A stretch of 13,582 bases of DNA from Bacteroidota bacterium. Its GTDB lineage: Bacteria > Bacteroidota > Bacteroidia > B-17B0 > Aurantibacillaceae. Under the pieces are notes generated by a model that saw only the letters and a program-made list of their open reading frames with translations, was not told the DNA's origin and ran no database searches. Each line of letters begins with the position of its first letter. The first letter of the stretch is position 1. The stretch lies in the NCBI GenBank assembly GCA_025360565.1, contig JANYBY010000276.1:1-13582 (forward strand), in the 5' to 3' direction. A program made the translations under genes and the position numbers. Shown here one piece after another: positions 1-7,157 of this stretch.

Positions 1-1
1 A

Positions 2-217
2 GGCTTTAAAATTGTTTTTTGGGATGTGATCAGTTACGATTACGAAAAAATAAGCGAAAAAAGCTGTCTTAACAACGTAATAAACAACACAAAAAGCGGC
101 AGTATTGTTTTATTTCACGATAGTTTAAAGGCCGAAAAAAATTTACGACATGTTTTGCCTTTAATTCTAAAACATTTCGCAAATTTGCGGTACGAGTTTA
201 AAGCTCTTGATTTATGA
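2..217 (+). CDS. Polysaccharide deacetylase, C-terminal part (5' end outside window)
   Basis: The reading frame is open from base 2 and encodes the last 71 residues of a larger protein, so no start is visible; the GTG at 26 is internal. What is seen is the closing part of a NodB-type (carbohydrate esterase 4) domain: a strand with VFWDVISYD and then GSIVLFHDS, followed by an amphipathic segment with LPLILKHF. In this family the W-D strand and the hydrophobic-x-HDS strand belong to the late catalytic motifs, the His of HDS lying in the active site. Such enzymes remove N- or O-acetyl groups from cell-wall or extracellular polysaccharide. The missing N-terminal part would carry the metal-binding Asp/His motifs, so activity cannot be judged. 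The stop overlaps the next start by 4 bp (ATGA), suggesting translational coupling to the metal-binding lipoprotein. Confidence 0.88.
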   Translation, partial: GFKIVFWDVISYDYEKISEKSCLNNVINNTKSGSIVLFHDSLKAEKNLRHVLPLILKHFANLRYEFKALDL

Positions 218-558
218 AGAAAGCCTATTTACTGATCATATTCACCTTTGTATTTATTTACGCCTGTAACGACGCGCCTAAATCTGTGGTTGATAAAGCG
301 CTGCACGTTTACGGTAATTGCGAAAAATGCAAAGCCCGGATTGAGAATGCAGCTAAATTAAAAGGTGTTACAAATCAGGACTGGAATGTTAACTCAAAAT
401 TGCTTTCGTGTAAAATTGATACTGTAATTACAAGTGTTGACGAGCTATTAAAGGCAATTGCAAAAGCTGGCCACGATAATGAGGCCTATCCGGCCGATGA
501 TTATGTTTACGATAAACTTCCGGTTACCTGCCAGTACGAAAGAATTGAACATCAGTAA
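214..558 (+). CDS. Heavy-metal-associated (HMA) domain lipoprotein
   Basis: This 114-residue protein begins with a hydrophobic signal (residues 1-17) ending in IYAC, with Cys18 a plausible lipidation site although the lipobox is not ideal. Residues 28-90 look like a small HMA fold: a first strand LHVYG, then the metal-site motif GNCEKC (Cys36 and Cys39), a helix, WNVNSKLLSCKID as second strand, a second helix, and a final AGHDNEAY. Classical CopZ/Atx1 domains have MxCxxC; here Asn replaces the residue before the first Cys. The C-terminal KLPVTCQYER segment adds Cys106. By family, such proteins bind Cu(I) or a similar soft metal in the periplasm, as a chaperone or sensor. The start is set by the 4-bp overlap with the upstream deacetylase gene. 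The metal and the partner are inferred, not shown; no transporter lies beside it. Confidence 0.8.
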   Translation: MKKAYLLIIFTFVFIYACNDAPKSVVDKALHVYGNCEKCKARIENAAKLKGVTNQDWNVNSKLLSCKIDTVITSVDELLKAIAKAGHDNEAYPADDYVYDKLPVTCQYERIEHQ

Positions 559-608
559 AATTTCGCTTCTTTAAATTTTTTTTAGTTTTATCGCAAAGGT
601 ATTTTGTT

Positions 609-616
609 TAAATTTG
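609..616 (+). promoter_or_regulatory. Candidate Bacteroidota -7 box for the T9SS-like secreted protein
   Basis: TAAATTTG is an exact match to TAnnTTTG. A TTTT at 586-589, 19 bp upstream, is a weak -33 element. The expected transcription start, a few bases past the box, falls at about 620, almost on the ATG at 622. Confidence 0.45.
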
Positions 617-621
617 GGTGA

Positions 622-1251
622 ATGAGCCTAATGCGCACTATATTAATTTTTTCTTTTTTTCTTTTTTGCAATTTTTTAATTGCTCAAAATGATTCGCTAA
701 AAAACGTAGGTACGATACAACTCTTAGAATTTACTGCAACTATTAAATCCGAAAAAGTAGTTTTAACTTGGCTAATTTCAACCGAAAAAAATAATAAGGA
801 ATTTATTGTTTACCGTTCAATTGATGCTGTTAACTGGTATGTTGTGGCCAACGTTTCCGGAAGGCAAAACGGTTTGCTCATTAAAAAATATGAATCTATT
901 GATATTACAGCAAGCGGCGGGGTTAATCATTACAAATTAACTTGTATAGATCTAAACGGTAAACAAACTACTTTAAAGATCATTAAAATTGACATGGAAG
1001 ATAAATCCAAACAAATAAAAGCCACCATCGATCAGCTTGCTTCAAAAATAAAACTCGAATCGGCCGAACAAATTTTTAATATGGATCTTGAGTTGACTGA
1101 TATTTTAGGCAGAAGTTATTACGTGCCGTATGTAAGAGACGATACCCATGCCATAACGGTTGTTACAGGCCCACTAGATGCCGGGGTTTATTATTTAAAA
1201 TGTTATTTAAATAAAAGCCGAACGGTAATGAAAAAAATAATGATGAATTAG
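622..1251 (+). CDS. Small secreted protein, FnIII-like domain plus degenerate T9SS-type C-terminal domain
   Basis: This 209-residue protein has a signal peptide ending near LIAQ (residues 20-22). A second ATG at 631 (Met4, followed by Arg) gives a cleaner signal peptide and is an equally good start. Residues 32-122 follow the pattern common in Bacteroidota cell-surface proteins: LLEFTA, then VVLTWLISTEKNNKEFIVYRS, IDAVNWYVV and GVNHYKLTCIDLNGK, an FnIII-like beta sandwich often placed just before the sorting domain. Residues 130-209 end in LDAGVYYLKCYLNKS and KKIMMN, resembling the last strands of type A T9SS C-terminal domains (GVYxxK, KKIxxN). The middle of that domain is poorly conserved, and there is no large passenger. 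It may be a small exported or surface-attached protein, or a remnant of a larger T9SS protein. No enzymatic function can be assigned. Confidence 0.75.
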   Translation: MSLMRTILIFSFFLFCNFLIAQNDSLKNVGTIQLLEFTATIKSEKVVLTWLISTEKNNKEFIVYRSIDAVNWYVVANVSGRQNGLLIKKYESIDITASGGVNHYKLTCIDLNGKQTTLKIIKIDMEDKSKQIKATIDQLASKIKLESAEQIFNMDLELTDILGRSYYVPYVRDDTHAITVVTGPLDAGVYYLKCYLNKSRTVMKKIMMN

Positions 1252-1303
1252 AATCGATAAGGCCTTTTTTCTTTTCAAAAAAATTATATCTTCGTATGTT
1301 TAA

Positions 1304-2410
1304 ATGCTTATAAGAAACGAAATATTTGTAAAAGGACTAAGAAAATTATCCGGCAGGTCGAACAAAAAACAAAAGCATAATGTTGGTGCCGATTCCGGCG
1401 AATTATTTACCTCTACAAATGCCCCTACCGAAAAAGTTAAGATAACTCTTATTCAGTATAACGATACCGAATATTTTGAAGACGATTTTTATGCTGTAAG
1501 TGAATGCAAAAAGGCCTTTAAGCCCGAACTGATGAAATGGATCAACATTGATGGTATTCATTTACACGAAGTAATAGAAAGTTTCGGAAAATGGTTTCAT
1601 ATTCATCCTCTTACCCAAGAAGATATAACCCATATTGATTCCCGTCCAAAATTCGAAGAGTACTCACGTTATGTAGTTTCTATTTTAAAAATGCTTTATT
1701 TCGACAAGCAGGTTCAATCGGAACATTTAAGCATTTTACTTTTTGAAGATACAGTTTTAACTTTTCAGGAAGTTCATGGCGGCGATGCCTTTGACCCTGT
1801 TCGTAACCGACTGCGCGAAAGTAAAGGGCGCATCCGGAAAATGGGAGCCGATTATATGGCGTATGCCTTGGTTGATGCTGTTATTGATCAGTATTTTGTG
1901 GTGTTAGAAAAGCTTGGAGAAAAGATCGAGTTGCTTGATGACGAAGTGCTTTACCACCCCACTAAAAATTTAATGATCCAGATCCATGATCTCAAAAAAG
2001 AAACTCAACTGGTTAAAAAGATCATGGTGCCTGTACGAGAAATGGTATTTAATATGATGAGAAGCGAAACAGAATTGATTAGCGAAACAAATACCATTTA
2101 CTTGCGCGATGTGCATGATCATATTCAAAAGGTGAACGATACTGTTGAGCAATATCGTGATTCTTTATCCGGCATTATGGATGTTTACCTTTCAAATAAC
2201 ACAAATAAAATGAATGAGGTAATGAAAACCTTAACCACCATTTCGGCCATTTTTATTCCTGTAACTTTTATTGCAGGTATTTATGGTATGAATTTTAATG
2301 ATCACATGCCGGAGTTTAAATGGCAATTTTCAGGCTACGTTGTATATATTGTAATGGGAGCAATGATGCTGGGAATGGCCATTTATTTTAAATTCAAAAA
2401 GTGGTGGTAA
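1304..2410 (+). CDS. corA: Magnesium/cobalt transport protein CorA
   Basis: A 368-residue member of the CorA MIT family, pentameric inner-membrane channels that take up Mg2+ (also Co2+ and Ni2+). The N-terminal ~300 residues form the cytoplasmic funnel, including IHPLTQEDITHIDSRPKFEEY (about 100-120) and a long helix rich in charged residues (about 190-300). Two membrane segments close the protein, about 310-327 and 343-362. The signature YGMN (Gly328-Met329-Asn330) ends the first one, and the loop reads HMPEF where most members have MPEL. The basic C-terminus KFKKWW fits the cytoplasmic anchor. Length and order are normal for the family. A -7-like box (TATCTTCG, 1287-1294, one mismatch) sits 9 bp before the ATG, so the leader would be very short. 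The gene appears monocistronic and converges on the TolC-family gene. Confidence 0.95.
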   Translation: MLIRNEIFVKGLRKLSGRSNKKQKHNVGADSGELFTSTNAPTEKVKITLIQYNDTEYFEDDFYAVSECKKAFKPELMKWINIDGIHLHEVIESFGKWFHIHPLTQEDITHIDSRPKFEEYSRYVVSILKMLYFDKQVQSEHLSILLFEDTVLTFQEVHGGDAFDPVRNRLRESKGRIRKMGADYMAYALVDAVIDQYFVVLEKLGEKIELLDDEVLYHPTKNLMIQIHDLKKETQLVKKIMVPVREMVFNMMRSETELISETNTIYLRDVHDHIQKVNDTVEQYRDSLSGIMDVYLSNNTNKMNEVMKTLTTISAIFIPVTFIAGIYGMNFNDHMPEFKWQFSGYVVYIVMGAMMLGMAIYFKFKKWW

Positions 2411-2438
2411 CGCTAAACAAAATATAGATCGGAAAACT

Positions 2439-2459
2439 TTCGATAATATAATTTTCGAA
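2439..2459. terminator. Weak inverted repeat between the convergent corA and TolC-family genes
   Basis: A 21-base near-palindrome folds into nine positions with one T-T mismatch and a 3-base loop, followed on the plus strand by a T-rich run. It lies in the 55-bp gap between two converging genes, so it could serve both as a terminator. The stem is AT-rich and weak. Confidence 0.3.
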
Positions 2460-2465
2460 CTTTTA

Positions 2466-3716
2466 TTACTTGGTCAATAAGTATTCTATCTTCAACGCGT
2501 TTAAATTATTTTGGTGTATCACATTTAAATAATTTCTTTTAATGGATAAAGCGTGGCTAACAACCTGTAAATATTCTATATAACTAATAGCTTTTGAATT
2601 ATAGGATTTTAAAGCCTGGTCAAAGATCACTTCTAATTTACCAAGCACATTGGTTTTATAATAATTAATACTGTTACGGTACTTAAGATAAATGGTAACC
2701 GCTTGTTTATATTGCCCCGTAAGCATGGTTGCGTTATAATTAAAATCCGATTCAGCCAGTTTGGTATTTATTTCGGCCGCTTTTATTTTAGATTTTTGCG
2801 GGTAAAACCATAATGGCAAAGTAACCCCAACAATAAATCCCTGCAGCCTGTTCTTGGTCGTTAAAAAATAATCGGAACCAAAAATATTTGCCGGGCCATA
2901 AATAGATTGGTTAAAATAGCCTCCCATAAAATCAGGTAAAATTTTTGCAATCTCGAGCGATTTTGTTTTTTCGTTCACTCTTATCTGTTGTTGAAGGTGT
3001 TTTAATAAGGGATGCTCAGAAATTGAATCGTTTGTAATATTTACAGTTAAATAATCCTTGTCAAAATCCGAATTCACAGCATCCACATCTGTATTTATAT
3101 TCATTAATGTTTGCAGCTGGATTTGAAAATTATTTATATCCTCCTCACTTTCGGTTACATCGTTCTTTGTTTCCATTACCTGCGTTTCGGCTGTTGTATT
3201 TTCAAGTAGAGATCCTTCTCCTCCGCTGTATTTTGCGGCAACAGCCTTCGAAAAACTTTCATAAATACTGTCTTCCCTTAACAATACCTCGTGCACCGCG
3301 TTGAAATAAAGCAAGGAGTAATAACTTACCTTAACCTGATAGATGAGATCTGCCTTGGTTGCTTCATATTTATATTCACTGCCCTTTATTTGCGCTTTGG
3401 CAAGCGAGTTGTGACTTGTAAATACAAGAGGATTTGGAATTGCCTGGGCCACAGTAATATTATTATCATACTTATAAATACTGTTAAACTGCCCTTGTGT
3501 ATATACTACCGTGGTCTTTGGAATTTCGGTAGCCGCCTTTTTAAACTGACGCATATACTCTATATTAAAATTAGCGGTTTTAATATTCTCATTATTCTTT
3601 AAAGCATAATCAATGCATTGCTGCAGACTGTAATTTTTAGGAGGAGCATTCTGAGCCTTCGCGAAAATGAAAAAACACATTAAAATTAATACAGAAAGTT
3701 TTTTAATTGTTTGCAT
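2466..3716 (-). CDS. TolC/CusC-type outer-membrane efflux protein
   Basis: This 416-residue protein has a signal peptide (residues 1-21, cleavage after AKA, mature start QNAPP). It then shows the pattern of outer membrane efflux proteins: YSLQQCIDYALKNNENIKTA at the mature N-terminus (the usual leading amphipathic helix), two long helical halves, and between and after them beta segments such as GFIVGVTLPLWF. The second half ends in SYNSKAISYIEYLQVVSHAL, typical of the second OEP repeat. By family it trimerises into an outer-membrane and periplasmic tunnel for a tripartite pump, with the CusC/CzcC metal-efflux branch likely. No RND pump or membrane fusion protein lies in the window, so its partners must be encoded elsewhere and the substrate is unknown. 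It appears to be transcribed alone. Confidence 0.88.
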   Translation of the reverse strand: MQTIKKLSVLILMCFFIFAKAQNAPPKNYSLQQCIDYALKNNENIKTANFNIEYMRQFKKAATEIPKTTVVYTQGQFNSIYKYDNNITVAQAIPNPLVFTSHNSLAKAQIKGSEYKYEATKADLIYQVKVSYYSLLYFNAVHEVLLREDSIYESFSKAVAAKYSGGEGSLLENTTAETQVMETKNDVTESEEDINNFQIQLQTLMNINTDVDAVNSDFDKDYLTVNITNDSISEHPLLKHLQQQIRVNEKTKSLEIAKILPDFMGGYFNQSIYGPANIFGSDYFLTTKNRLQGFIVGVTLPLWFYPQKSKIKAAEINTKLAESDFNYNATMLTGQYKQAVTIYLKYRNSINYYKTNVLGKLEVIFDQALKSYNSKAISYIEYLQVVSHALSIKRNYLNVIHQNNLNALKIEYLLTK

Positions 3717-3762
3717 AACAAATGTTTTAAATGCGTATTTTTTAAAATTTCTTAGCCCAAAT

Positions 3763-3770
3763 CAAATATA
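3763..3770 (-). promoter_or_regulatory. Candidate -7 box of the TolC-family gene
   Basis: Read on the minus strand this is TATATTTG, an exact TAnnTTTG match, 46 bp upstream of the ATG, in the 127-bp gap before the neighbouring hydrolase gene. No clear -33 TTTG is seen at the usual distance. Confidence 0.4.
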
Positions 3771-3843
3771 ATTTATTTTGGGAATAATAAAACAGCTTTA
3801 AAAATAAAATTATAACCAAGAGCCGGTAAGTAAAAAACCTTGT

Positions 3844-4812
3844 TTATTTAGCCTCTATCCCAGCCAAAAAATCGCGGATCACCTTTATGTTTTGAAGAGC
3901 ATTATCCTGCATGGTCATGTGACCTGCGTCCTTTATCTCAGCGTACTTTGCGCCGGGCACAAGGCTAGTATAATACTTTACCGTTGCGGGCCTGGCCTCA
4001 TCAAACTCGCCTGTTATAAAAAGCGTTGGCACTTTTATTTCGCCCAACCTGTTGGTTCGGTCGTAATCTTTTAAAGGACCTATCATGGTAAATTCACTCG
4101 GCCCGCCCATATATTCGTATACATTTTTACCCATTTGCGAAAACGCGCTGTCAATATCGGTCGACCAAGGTAATTTTCTCGCCAAAAAATGTTCGTAGTA
4201 AACTTGCACGGCCTTTTGGTACTCGGGCGCGGTAAACGTTTTGTTTTTTTCGTTTGTTATAATGGCACGCTGAATGGTATCGTGCAAAGTGGAGATCAAT
4301 GTATCCGCATCTTTTAACCACATTGAAATACTTATTGCGGGGCTACTGAGAATAATGGCTTTTATGCCTTGCGGATACTTTAAATAATAATCGGTACCAA
4401 GCATAGTGCCCCAGGATTGGCCATACAAATAATATTCGTTTAAACCCAAAGCGTTTTTAAACTGATTCAGTTGTTCCACAAAATTTTCGGTAGTGAGTAA
4501 ACTTGTATCAAGAATTTTATCCGATCTGCCACAGCCCAACTGATCTAAAAATATTACGGGTCGTTCGTTAGCCAATTCTTTTAAAGGATTTAAATAATAG
4601 CTTGGCACTCCCGGACCCCCATGCAGCAACAAAATAGGCGTTTTAGTTCCGCTTCCTACAACATTATACCACACTTTTCCGCCTGTAACCTGAATGTACC
4701 CTTGGCCGGGCGTAAGCTTCTTTTCTTCCTTACAGCCCAACAATAAAGTTGCAGTTAAAAGAATAAAGTAATTTGTAACCTTAAACGTCTTCTTAAATAT
4801 TACATGTATCAT
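3844..4812 (-). CDS. Lipoprotein alpha/beta hydrolase, proline iminopeptidase-like (peptidase S33)
   Basis: A 322-residue alpha/beta-hydrolase. The signal ends in LLLGC, so Cys27 is the probable lipidation site; the acidic/basic stretch KEEKK follows, which could act as a Bacteroidota lipoprotein surface-export signal (inference). The hydrolase signature is complete: oxyanion-hole motif HGGPG (64-68), FLDQLGCGRSD (88-98), nucleophile Ser133 in GQSWG, acid Asp271 in GEFDEARP, and His298 in DAGHMTM. EYMGGPSEF and LKDYDRTNRLGEIKVPTLFITGEFD fit the proline iminopeptidase/tricorn-interacting group, whose members cleave N-terminal residues from short peptides. Location in the envelope suggests scavenging or processing of peptides outside the cytoplasm. 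Other esterase-type activities of this fold are possible. A -7-like box (TGTATTTG on the minus strand, 4827-4834, one mismatch) lies 14 bp upstream. Confidence 0.88.
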   Translation of the reverse strand: MIHVIFKKTFKVTNYFILLTATLLLGCKEEKKLTPGQGYIQVTGGKVWYNVVGSGTKTPILLLHGGPGVPSYYLNPLKELANERPVIFLDQLGCGRSDKILDTSLLTTENFVEQLNQFKNALGLNEYYLYGQSWGTMLGTDYYLKYPQGIKAIILSSPAISISMWLKDADTLISTLHDTIQRAIITNEKNKTFTAPEYQKAVQVYYEHFLARKLPWSTDIDSAFSQMGKNVYEYMGGPSEFTMIGPLKDYDRTNRLGEIKVPTLFITGEFDEARPATVKYYTSLVPGAKYAEIKDAGHMTMQDNALQNIKVIRDFLAGIEAK

Positions 4813-4894
4813 GTTTTAAATTTACGCAAATACAATGATTTTTTAAAAGAACGTTAATTTTAGTTATGTCATCCATCACATCCGGTTTAACGCT

Positions 4895-4902
4895 TATCTT
4901 TA
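4895..4902 (+). promoter_or_regulatory. Candidate -7 box of the lemA-TPM operon
   Basis: TATCTTTA matches TAnnTTTG at seven of eight positions, 22 bp before the lemA ATG, in the 112-bp divergent gap shared with the hydrolase gene. No convincing -33 element is visible. Confidence 0.35.
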
Positions 4903-4924
4903 CAAAACAATAAATATATATAAA

Positions 4925-5476
4925 ATGAAAAAAGGTTTAATAATTGGAAGCGTTGCCCTATTTATACTCATTATTTTTATGATGTACAGGGGTTCGTACA
5001 ACACCGCTGTTAATTTGCAAGAAAAAGTAGATGAGTCCTGGGGCAATGTTGGCGCCACCTATCAACGCAGGGCAGATCTCATTCCTCAATTAGTTGCAAC
5101 CGTTAAAGGCGCGGCCGCTAACGAAAAAGGAATTTTAACGCAGGTTACCGAAGCCCGTGCCGGAATTGTTGCGGCTAAAACACCTGAGGACATGGAATTA
5201 ATGGGCAAAAAAATAAATACTGCCATTAATTTAGCATTTGAGGCTTATCCCCAAATTCGTTCAACACAAAATTTCAGCGATCTGCAAACTCAATTAGAAG
5301 GTACTGAAAACAGAATTGCCGTAGCGCGTAAAAATTATAACGAATCGGTTAAAGATTTTAATTCACACATTCGCGGATTTTTTAACAGCATGTTTTTAAA
5401 TAAGGAAACATTCGCCAAACGCGAACCGTTTAAAGAAAGCGCCGGTTCGGAAAAAGCACCGAAAGTTGAATTTTAA
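4925..5476 (+). CDS. lemA: LemA family protein
   Basis: A 183-residue membrane-anchored protein. It has one N-terminal hydrophobic helix (about residues 4-20), a short non-cytoplasmic-type start and then an all-helical domain. Family signatures are present: VNLQEKVDESWGNVGATYQRR followed by ADLIPQLVATVKGAA (about 29-64), a central LQTQLEGTENRIAVARKNYN (about 120-138) and VKDFNSHIRGFF near the end. LemA is widespread, folds as a long helical bundle projecting from the membrane, and has no established biochemical activity. It is recurrently encoded next to TPM-domain proteins, as here. First gene of a tight plus-strand operon: 15 bp separate it from the first TPM gene, which suggests they act together at the cytoplasmic membrane. 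Confidence 0.92.
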   Translation: MKKGLIIGSVALFILIIFMMYRGSYNTAVNLQEKVDESWGNVGATYQRRADLIPQLVATVKGAAANEKGILTQVTEARAGIVAAKTPEDMELMGKKINTAINLAFEAYPQIRSTQNFSDLQTQLEGTENRIAVARKNYNESVKDFNSHIRGFFNSMFLNKETFAKREPFKESAGSEKAPKVEF

Positions 5477-5491
5477 TTTTTCCAGCAAATA

Positions 5492-5926
5492 ATGGCAACC
5501 GCGGGTAACTTTTTTACCAAAGATGAACAACAACTGCTGGTAAACGCCATTGCGGCCGCTGAGCTTAAAACTTCAGGCGAGATCCGTTTACACATTGCTA
5601 ATTTTTGTTATGGCAGCGAAATAAAATGCGCCGAAAAAGTATTCGTTAAATTAAAAATGCACCAAACCAAAGAGCGCAACGGTGTATTGATCTATATTGC
5701 AGCCTTAAGCAAAAAAATAGCAGTGGTTGGCGACGAAGGCATCCATCAAAAACTCGGCGACCAATTTTGGCAAAGTGTTGTTGATAAGCTTCTCGGGCAA
5801 TTTAAAGAAAATAAAAAAGCAATTGCCCTGGCCGATTGTATTTTAGAATGCGGTGAGCAATTGGGAAAATATTTTCCGAGAAGTGAAAATGATACAAATG
5901 AATTAAGTAACGCTATATCTTTTTAA
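5492..5926 (+). CDS. Cytosolic TPM-domain protein
   Basis: A 144-residue protein without signal peptide or membrane segment. Almost all of it is a TPM domain (named after TLP18.3, Psb32 and MOLO-1): FFTKDEQQLLVNAIAAAELKTSGEIRLHI at the start, the middle strand GVLIYIAALSKKIAVVGDEGI, and a helical end with QFKENKKAIALADCILECGEQL. In the secreted paralogue the matching elements are TSNQICIVIVD and NNGIAILLQL. Some TPM domains have been linked to phosphatase activity or to assembly of membrane complexes, but no activity can be read from this sequence. It follows lemA by 15 bp and ends one base before the second TPM gene, so three-gene co-expression is very likely. Confidence 0.82.
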   Translation: MATAGNFFTKDEQQLLVNAIAAAELKTSGEIRLHIANFCYGSEIKCAEKVFVKLKMHQTKERNGVLIYIAALSKKIAVVGDEGIHQKLGDQFWQSVVDKLLGQFKENKKAIALADCILECGEQLGKYFPRSENDTNELSNAISF

Positions 5927-5927
5927 G

Positions 5928-6674
5928 ATGAGTAAACTAATTTATTTATTCCTCTTATTTTTTTGCACGAATGCGTTCGCACAAATAGCACCGCGCCCTA
6001 ATCCGCCAAAACTCTATAACAATCTCTCCGTTAATTTTCCTGATTTTTTAAACTCGGGCGAAGCGGCACAAATGGAACAAAAGCTGGAGCAATTCAGCAA
6101 CGAAACCTCTAACCAAATTTGTATTGTAATTGTGGATGATCTTAACGAGATTGAGCCGGCCGATTATGCTACACGAATCATTAACGAATGGGGCATTGGC
6201 AAAAAAGGTTCCAATAACGGCATTGCCATTTTGTTGCAGTTAAATCAAAAAAAAGGCGGACACGATTTTATTGCCATTGGTTACGGACTCGAAGGAGCCA
6301 TTCCTGATCTGGCCACCAAACGCATTCGTGAAGAAGAACTGTATCCCGATCTAAAGAGCGGACAAAATTTTGCGGCCTTAAATAAAACTACCGATAAATT
6401 AATGCAGCTTGCCAAGGGCGAGATAGATGTAAAAAATTACACCAAAAAAAGATCAGACAGCCTTTTACCTATAATACTTTTCCTTATTATTTTCGGGTTT
6501 GTTATTATCAGTAAATTAAGGGGTGGCTCAACTTTTTCAAGCACCGGCCGAACTATGTTTTGGGGCGGGGGTTTTGGCGGTGGTGGTTTTGGTGGCGGTG
6601 GCGGAGGAGGAGGTGGCTTTGGAGGTTTTGGCGGAGGCAGCTCAGGCGGGGGCGGTTCGGGCGGGAGTTGGTAG
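5928..6674 (+). CDS. Membrane-anchored TPM-domain protein with glycine-rich tail (YgcG-like)
   Basis: A 248-residue protein in four parts: signal peptide 1-18 (NAFA|QIAPRP); an extracytoplasmic TPM domain about 33-165 with FPDFLNSGEAAQMEQKLEQF, NQICIVIVDDL, NNGIAILLQL and IAIGYGLEGAIPDLATKRI; one membrane helix about 179-195; and a glycine-rich tail (198-248) rising to near-pure Gly/Phe/Ser from residue 213 and ending in GGSW. This is the standard architecture of YgcG-type TPM proteins found beside lemA. The tail would lie on the cytoplasmic side if the TPM domain is periplasmic, and may be disordered or phase-separating (inference). The start overlaps nothing: the previous stop ends at 5926. 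Function of the family is unsettled; membrane stress or envelope roles are suggested by context only. The coding DNA for the tail is low-complexity and G-rich. Confidence 0.88.
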   Translation: MSKLIYLFLLFFCTNAFAQIAPRPNPPKLYNNLSVNFPDFLNSGEAAQMEQKLEQFSNETSNQICIVIVDDLNEIEPADYATRIINEWGIGKKGSNNGIAILLQLNQKKGGHDFIAIGYGLEGAIPDLATKRIREEELYPDLKSGQNFAALNKTTDKLMQLAKGEIDVKNYTKKRSDSLLPIILFLIIFGFVIISKLRGGSTFSSTGRTMFWGGGFGGGGFGGGGGGGGGFGGFGGGSSGGGGSGGSW

Positions 6675-6682
6675 AGCCATAA

Positions 6683-7145
6683 TTATTTTTGCTTAGGATA
6701 AGAGTATTCAAACCTTACTTCCTTTTCTAATTCAAATTCCTTTTTCATAGCATCATATTTTAAGTCCACATAACAATTATGTTGCGGGTGATAACCGTTG
6801 CGAAAGGTAACGATCATAAGTTCCATTTTTTCATTTGTCAATGTCCATTATATTTATAAAAGAGGATGATCTTTTGTTTTGCGGCTCTTTTTCACCTTCA
6901 TGGTAAGTGTGCAGGATGATCCTTTTCTTCTGAATTGTCTCCGGTAATTTTATTTCCGGGAACTCATCGTGGTTCCCTATGTATAAGGTATCGTAACTGA
7001 ATTTCTCATTTTTATTTACTGCTTTTACATATTCCGCTATCACCAGGCAATAAACTTTTGCTTGTTCAGCTTTTGAAAGCGTAAATATTGTTTGTGCCGA
7101 AACGAACAAGGGTAAAATTGAAATAAGAAATAAAAGTCTAAACAT
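6683..7145 (-). pseudogene. Small exported protein, reading frame broken by a frameshift
   Basis: The first part (7145 down to a TGA at 6831-6833) encodes 104 residues: signal peptide MFRLLFLISILPLFVSA, then a small domain with NEKFSYDTLYIGNHDEFPEIKLP and KKRIILHTYHEG. Past the stop, another minus-strand frame stays open from about 6847 and gives a protein-like tail, 51 residues from TNEKMELMIVTFRNGYH to FEYSYPKQK, ending with TAA at 6683-6685. Joining the frames near 6834-6847 would restore about 155 residues. The tail frame has stops immediately upstream of that interval, so the shift must lie there. No long homopolymer sits at the site. This may be a true pseudogene, a sequencing error, or a real short protein with a chance tail. 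It lies 12 bp downstream of the TMTC-like gene in the same direction and probably shares its transcript. No family is recognised. Confidence 0.65.
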
Positions 7146-7157
7146 TTATTAGCAAAA

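Noticed and set aside
3107..3602. Two plus-strand ORFs inside the TolC-family gene
   Set aside because: They lie wholly opposite a well-supported gene and have no domain or start signal.
6561..6670. G-rich low-complexity DNA as a possible repeat element
   Set aside because: It is fully explained as the coding sequence for the glycine-rich tail of the TPM protein.
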